From: a virus
Virus record (IMG/VR): IMGVR_UViG_3300025308_000017
Coordinates: 1 to 30,630 of that record
Reading direction: 5' to 3' (one strand)
Length of the DNA: 30,630 bases
Positions 29,845-30,630 of the stretch are shown in pieces. The first letter of the stretch is position 1; each line of letters opens with the position of its first letter. Position numbers and translations under genes: made by a program. Under the pieces are notes generated by a model. The model did no database searches. It was not told the DNA's origin and worked only from the letters and a program-made list of their open reading frames with translations.

Positions 29845-29942
29845 GCCGAACGGATAAGATCAAGCGCCTGGGCGCTCGTTTTTAGAATTGGCCTGGGATT
29901 TTTTGGACTGCGCGCCCAGGTCGCTTGGAGCGGGTGTTATGC
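29845..29942 (-). repeat. attC-like site c
   Basis: R'' is GCATAAC (29942-29936) and R' is GTTCGGC (29851-29845). CAAGCG pairs with CGCTTG and CCTGGGCGC with GCGCCCAGG, giving 15 bp with one unpaired base at 29921. The loop of about 36 bases is A-rich. About 98 bases long. Confidence 0.75.
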
Positions 29943-30081
29943 CCCGTAATGGTAGGCTGAATAAGCCATTGATAACAGCCGTTTCGAGCGCCGACCAAGA
30001 AGCAAAGCCAACCGCCTGCGCCGCCTGATTGAGAAATTGGCGGCGCTTCTGCTGGCGGGTGCGTTGGGTTTTATCAATCAT
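29860..30081 (-). CDS. Cassette ORF: hypothetical helical protein
   Basis: The 73-residue protein starts IDKTQRTRQQKRRQFLNQAA and continues with QAVGFASWSALETAV, basic then amphipathic helix. It overlaps the previous gene by 4 bases (ATGA), so two genes share one cassette, like many toxin-antitoxin pairs. The last residues (ITPAPSDLGA onward) are encoded in attC site c. No toxin or antitoxin family is recognised. Confidence 0.6.
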   Translation of the reverse strand: MIDKTQRTRQQKRRQFLNQAAQAVGFASWSALETAVINGLFSLPLRGITPAPSDLGAQSKKSQANSKNERPGA

Positions 30082-30281
30082 AAATTTGCCTTGAAATATG
30101 CGTAGGGCGTAAACACTTGTTCACCTTCGGCCAGCATGGGAAGGACGCTGCCTTTTTTCCAAAAACCGCTTCCTTCGGTATGTTCTACACATTCCTGTTC
30201 GGTGGTTTCAAACCAATCCAACGGTTCGCCCTCCGCTGCTAATTCTTTGGCTCCATTTCTCCACTTTTTTAGAATTTTCAT
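30078..30281 (-). CDS. Cassette ORF with own promoter: hypothetical protein
   Basis: The 67-residue protein starts KILKKWRNGAKELAAEGEPL and is rich in aromatic residues near the end (QVFTPYAYFKANL). An AAGGAGAGC lies just before the ATG, and the promoter at 30300-30328 reads toward it. Most cassette genes depend on a distant promoter, so a private promoter hints at a need for steady expression. Function is unknown. Confidence 0.6.
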   Translation of the reverse strand: MKILKKWRNGAKELAAEGEPLDWFETTEQECVEHTEGSGFWKKGSVLPMLAEGEQVFTPYAYFKANL

Positions 30282-30299
30282 GTTTGCTCTCCTTATTGT

Positions 30300-30328
30300 A
30301 TTATACTACCGTTATATAACACCGTCAA
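30300..30328 (-). promoter_or_regulatory. Strong sigma70-type promoter inside cassette
   Basis: On the minus strand TTGACG (30328-30323), a 17-base spacer and TATAAT (30305-30300) form a near-consensus promoter. It lies between attC site b and the two-gene cassette ORFs and should drive both. Confidence 0.75.
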
Positions 30329-30343
30329 GAGGGAAAGGGAGGG

Positions 30344-30458
30344 GCATAACGGTTTGTATGAGCGGCTATTCGCCATGCTCAGGACAAAATGGGTCAGTGT
30401 CCCAACCAAAGCAGGAACACATGGATTTGGAAACAGTCCGCTCCATACTTTGTTCGGC
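30344..30458 (-). repeat. attC-like site b
   Basis: R'' is GCCGAAC (30458-30452) and R' is GTTATGC (30350-30344). GTATG/CATAC and AGCGG/CCGCT pair perfectly over 10 bp, with one unpaired base at 30443. About 115 bases long, in the same orientation as the other sites. Confidence 0.75.
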
Positions 30459-30575
30459 GGCTTCTAACTCATCACGCACAACCGCACACATTTCAAGAAA
30501 CTCAACAGGGTTATAGGTTGGCTGATTGCCAAGACGATCACGGGCAATTTTCAAAATTTGCTGAGACTTATCCAT
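30366..30575 (-). CDS. Cassette ORF: hypothetical protein with Cys pair
   Basis: The 69-residue protein starts DKSQQILKIARDRLGNQPTY. A helical middle (FLEMCAVVRDELEAAEQSME) precedes a C-terminal CSCFGWDTDPFCPEHG metal-like motif. The last third is encoded within attC site b. GAAGG lies before the ATG. Its cassette starts at the R' box near 30599. Function is unknown. Confidence 0.55.
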   Translation of the reverse strand: MDKSQQILKIARDRLGNQPTYNPVEFLEMCAVVRDELEAAEQSMERTVSKSMCSCFGWDTDPFCPEHGE

Positions 30576-30598
30576 TTTGATTTCCTTCTCGGCGTGCC

Positions 30599-30630
30599 GC
30601 CGAACGGGGCGCGGCGTCAGGCGCTGGGAC
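30599..30630 (-). repeat. attC-like site a, truncated by window end
   Basis: Only the 3' half is visible: R' GTTCGGC (30605-30599) preceded on the minus strand by AGCGCCTGACGCCGCGCC. The start after it, GGCACGCCGAGAAGG, is nearly the same as GGCACATCGAGAAAGG after site c. The 5' half lies outside. Confidence 0.5.

Noticed and set aside
1-30630. CRISPR array
   Set aside because: Repeats here are dispersed palindromes or attC-like sites of unequal length, not regularly spaced identical repeats.
29124-30630. Integron integrase (intI) within the window
   Set aside because: No tyrosine recombinase ORF is present on either strand near the array; the only recombinase is the distant serine integrase.
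22817-30630. DGR template repeat or reverse transcriptase in the window
   Set aside because: No near-copy of the variable region with AAC-rich codons, and no RT-like ORF, could be found by reading both strands.

Overview
The window looks like a temperate, siphovirus-type tailed phage or prophage from a moderately GC-rich bacterium. Interspersed palindromes (GTAGGGGCGCAAT...ATTGCGCCCCTAC, CCCTTCGACAAGCTCAGGAC) and the style of the small genes suggest a Chloroflexota host, perhaps Anaerolineae. That host call is an inference from sequence style, not proof.

Layout, left to right. 3-7177 (minus strand): a tightly packed early operon of small genes. It holds an HNH endonuclease, Cys-rich zinc-ribbon-like proteins, winged-helix and ribbon-helix-helix regulators, small membrane proteins, a DUF1737-like protein and a stand-alone family X nucleotidyltransferase. 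It is driven by a strong sigma70-type promoter with an overlapping 10-bp inverted-repeat operator (7180-7209). 7263-9554 (plus strand): a divergent lysogeny arm with a CI-like HTH repressor and six small genes, four of them membrane proteins. 9588-11105 (plus): a large serine integrase, followed by terminators and an 18-bp perfect palindrome. 11378-28389 (minus): the late module, read right to left as small membrane protein, HK97-type portal, prohead protease, major capsid, head decoration or connector genes, a C-type-lectin (DUF1566) protein that looks diversified by a diversity-generating retroelement, neck and tail-completion proteins, major tail protein, tail chaperones G/GT with a programmed -1 frameshift, tape measure, minor tail proteins, a GH25-like endolysin and two holin-like membrane proteins.

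28560-29114 is a DUF115/MptE-like gene. To its right, 29124-30630 is organised as a small integron-type gene-cassette array on the minus strand. Consecutive attC-like sites have complementary R''/R' boxes (AAC...GTT), paired L''/L' arms with unpaired bases on one arm, and variable loops. They separate short cassettes holding one, two or no ORFs. No integron integrase lies in the window, and any attI/intI platform would be expected beyond the right edge. The cassettes abut the phage structural module where terminase genes would normally be.

Terminase and replication genes are not in the window. On the minus strand the HNH gene at the left edge should be followed by terminase and then portal, but portal sits at the other end of the window. 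The order fits a circularly permuted or unintegrated phage genome cut between HNH and portal. Another reading is a prophage beside a chromosomal cassette array. Together the genes describe a lysogenic siphophage with a bidirectional repressor switch, a head-borne diversifiable adhesin candidate, and an adjoining integron cassette cluster.
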